From Rhodanobacter sp. L36 (lineage in GTDB: Bacteria > Pseudomonadota > Gammaproteobacteria > Xanthomonadales > Rhodanobacteraceae): DNA of 64,000 nucleotides. Position numbers and translations under genes: made by a program. The number at the start of each line of letters is the position of its first letter. Position 1 is the first letter of the stretch. Positions 62,619 to 64,000 of this stretch are shown piece after piece. The stretch is from contig NZ_LMUV01000011.1 in the NCBI RefSeq assembly GCF_009765755.1, positions 1,524,061 to 1,588,060 on the forward strand, read 5' to 3'. A model generated the notes under the pieces. The model ran no database searches and had not been told where the DNA came from. It worked only from the letters and a program-made list of their open reading frames with translations.

Positions 62619-62969
62619 GTTGCATCGACCGAACACGACCTCATGGAATCGGCTCGAACAATCGCCGTGTCGCTTCGCCACTGCGGCGGCCGAGATCCGC
62701 GGTAGCCGAAAAGGGGCGAGCAGGTCGCCAGCGAAGCCATCTACCATTCGGTCGATGAAACCGTCGAGCGGAGCGACAAGCATCGTGCCGATGGTCGGCA
62801 GTCCACAAGCGGCCTTGACCAACCGACCAACAACGAACCAGCGAGGCGCGTTGCGATGCGGGCCATTTCGGGCACCGGCGCGACGCATGTAATCTAGACG
62901 GCTGAACGGCACGGCGCGTATCGTCGTTGTCGACCGCGTTTTCATCTTCGCCGCCTTGGTCATCTCTTC
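62619..62969. other. Stretch without a supported gene before dapD
   Basis: About 350 bases. A minus-strand frame (62565-62963, 132 residues) has a somewhat protein-like middle (TMLVAPLDGFIDRMVDGFAG) but no known motif, and it overlaps the exported gene by 31 bases. The dapD promoter should lie here. Confidence 0.4.
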
Positions 62970-63797
62970 ATGCAATCCATCGAAACACTGATCGACGACG
63001 CCTTCGAGCGTCGCAACGAACTCGGCACCACCGAGATCGAAACCCATCTGCGTCCGGCGCTGGAACAGGTGCTGGATCTGCTGGAGTCCGGCGAGCGACG
63101 CGTCGCCGAACCGGACGGGCAAGGCGGCTGGACGGTCAACCAGTGGATCAAGAAAGCGGTGTTGCTGTATTTCCGCATCAACGGCAACCGCGTGGTGGAT
63201 GGCGGCGCGGCGATGGCGTTCGACAAGGTGCCGCTGCGTTTTGCGCAAGGCAACGACGCCGAACTTGAACAGCTTGGCGCGCGCGTGGTGCCCGGTGCGT
63301 TGGTGCGTCGTGGCGCGCACATCGCGAAGGACGCGGTGCTGATGCCGAGCTACGTCAACATCGGCGCCTACGTCGGCGCCGGCAGCATGATCGATACCTG
63401 GGCCACCGTCGGCTCGTGCGCGCAGATAGGCGCGGGCGTGCATTTGTCCGGCGGCGTCGGCATTGGCGGCGTGCTCGAGCCCTTGCAGGCCAACCCGACC
63501 ATCATCGAGGACAACTGCTTCGTCGGCGCGCGCTCGGAAGTGGTCGAAGGCGTCGTGGTCGAACGCGGCAGCGTGATCGGCATGGGCGTGTTCCTCGGCC
63601 AGTCCACGCGCATCTACAACCGCGCTACCGGCGAAACCAGTTACGGACGCGTGCCGGCCGGCAGCGTCGTGGTCGCCGGCAGCCTGCCCGCGAAAGACGG
63701 CAGCCACAGCCTGTATGCCGCCATCATCGTCAAGCAGGTCGATGCGAAAACACGCAGCAAGACCAGCATCAACGAACTGCTGCGTAACGACCCGTGA
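62970..63797 (+). CDS. dapD: 2,3,4,5-tetrahydropyridine-2,6-dicarboxylate N-succinyltransferase
   Basis: A 275-residue trimeric left-handed beta-helix enzyme that uses succinyl-CoA in lysine and diaminopimelate synthesis. Hexapeptide repeats run from about residue 105 to 225 ([40 protein letters not shown]). [20 protein letters not shown] and [10 protein letters not shown] are family signatures. The next gene overlaps its stop by four bases (GTGA). Confidence 0.97.
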   Translation: MQSIETLIDDAFERRNELGTTEIETHLRPALEQVLDLLESGERRVAEPDGQGGWTVNQWIKKAVLLYFRINGNRVVDGGAAMAFDKVPLRFAQGNDAELEQLGARVVPGALVRRGAHIAKDAVLMPSYVNIGAYVGAGSMIDTWATVGSCAQIGAGVHLSGGVGIGGVLEPLQANPTIIEDNCFVGARSEVVEGVVVERGSVIGMGVFLGQSTRIYNRATGETSYGRVPAGSVVVAGSLPAKDGSHSLYAAIIVKQVDAKTRSKTSINELLRNDP

Positions 63798-64000
63798 GCA
63801 ACACCGTTCCACGCACGTTCCTCAACACGCAGCAACGTGGCTACGTGCTGGCACTTATCGGCGCGGTGGTGTTGATTCTTGCCTTGGTGTTGCCGTCGTT
63901 CGCGCAACCACAGGGTTATCACGACTTCGCCGACAAACGTGGCTGGCTCGGCGTCCCCAACTTCGGTGACGTGGCATCGAATCTGGCTTTCCTGTGGGTA
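63794..64000 (+). CDS. Alkaline ceramidase-like membrane protein (partial)
   Basis: The first 69 codons of a gene that runs off the right edge. The GTG start overlaps the dapD stop. A membrane helix ([20 protein letters not shown]) is followed by [28 protein letters not shown]. The YHxFADxR...PNxxDVxSNLxF pattern is typical of bacterial members of the alkaline ceramidase/CREST superfamily. Function in bacteria is not established. Confidence 0.75.
   Translation, partial: MSNTVPRTFLNTQQRGYVLALIGAVVLILALVLPSFAQPQGYHDFADKRGWLGVPNFGDVASNLAFLWV

Overview
This window reads as chromosomal DNA of a GC-rich gammaproteobacterium, most likely Xanthomonadales/Lysobacterales and probably Rhodanobacteraceae (Dyella/Rhodanobacter/Luteibacter-like). 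That placement is inferred from gene content, not from a search: petABC followed by sspAB, miaB-ybeZ-ybeY-corC, three large TonB-dependent receptors (one of the type common in Xanthomonas and Caulobacter), type IV pilins paired with membrane glycosyltransferases, and REP palindromes with a RAYT transposase. Most of the window is ordinary housekeeping sequence. I see no prophage, no CRISPR array, no complete insertion sequence and no rRNA.

Layout. 1-7.6 kb (minus strand): a surface/pilus block with two type IV pilins, a third pilin-like protein whose processing site is degenerate, two homologous multi-membrane-segment proteins of GT-C glycosyltransferase type, a GT2 glycosyltransferase and the start of a flippase-like membrane protein. 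8.2-10.3 kb: secreted S9 prolyl oligopeptidase. 10.35-17.4 kb: RAYT transposase with four REP pairs scattered through corA, an Lnb-like DUF4105 gene and corC-ybeY-ybeZ-miaB. 17.5-31.5 kb: lytic transglycosylase, HtrA protease, cytochrome bc1 (petABC), sspAB, nadC, a DUF1631 gene, purEK, sodB, a monothiol glutaredoxin and an SDR. 31.5-34 kb: MarC-type membrane protein and a two-domain acyltransferase resembling the ornithine-lipid synthase OlsF. 34.3-40.4 kb: two TonB-dependent receptors. 40.5-45.1 kb: ppnN, tRNA-Asn, a cardiolipin synthase and an AI-2E-family membrane protein.

45.4-56.6 kb is the most cohesive accessory region. It holds a GH12 endoglucanase, an unassigned (alpha/alpha)6-like protein, a carbohydrate-type TonB receptor and a GH3 beta-glucosidase on the minus strand, facing a LacI regulator and an MFS sugar transporter on the plus strand. 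Two operator-like palindromes 22 bp apart lie between the two arms. Together they suggest a beta-glucan (cellulose, mixed-linkage glucan or xyloglucan) utilization system: polymer cut outside, oligosaccharides imported by the receptor, cleaved in the periplasm, and the sugar taken up by the MFS carrier under LacI control.

56.6-64 kb: small proteins, including one that resembles ribosome modulation factor, a GspH/FimT-type pseudopilin, uvrB, tRNA-Val, a HIT protein, a DoxX-like protein, dapD and the start of a ceramidase-like membrane protein. Candidates most worth follow-up are the duplicated pilin/glycosyltransferase modules with the degenerate pilin, the glucan locus with its tandem operators, the RMF-like small protein, the OlsF-like fusion, and an exact 24-residue triple repeat in the lytic transglycosylase.
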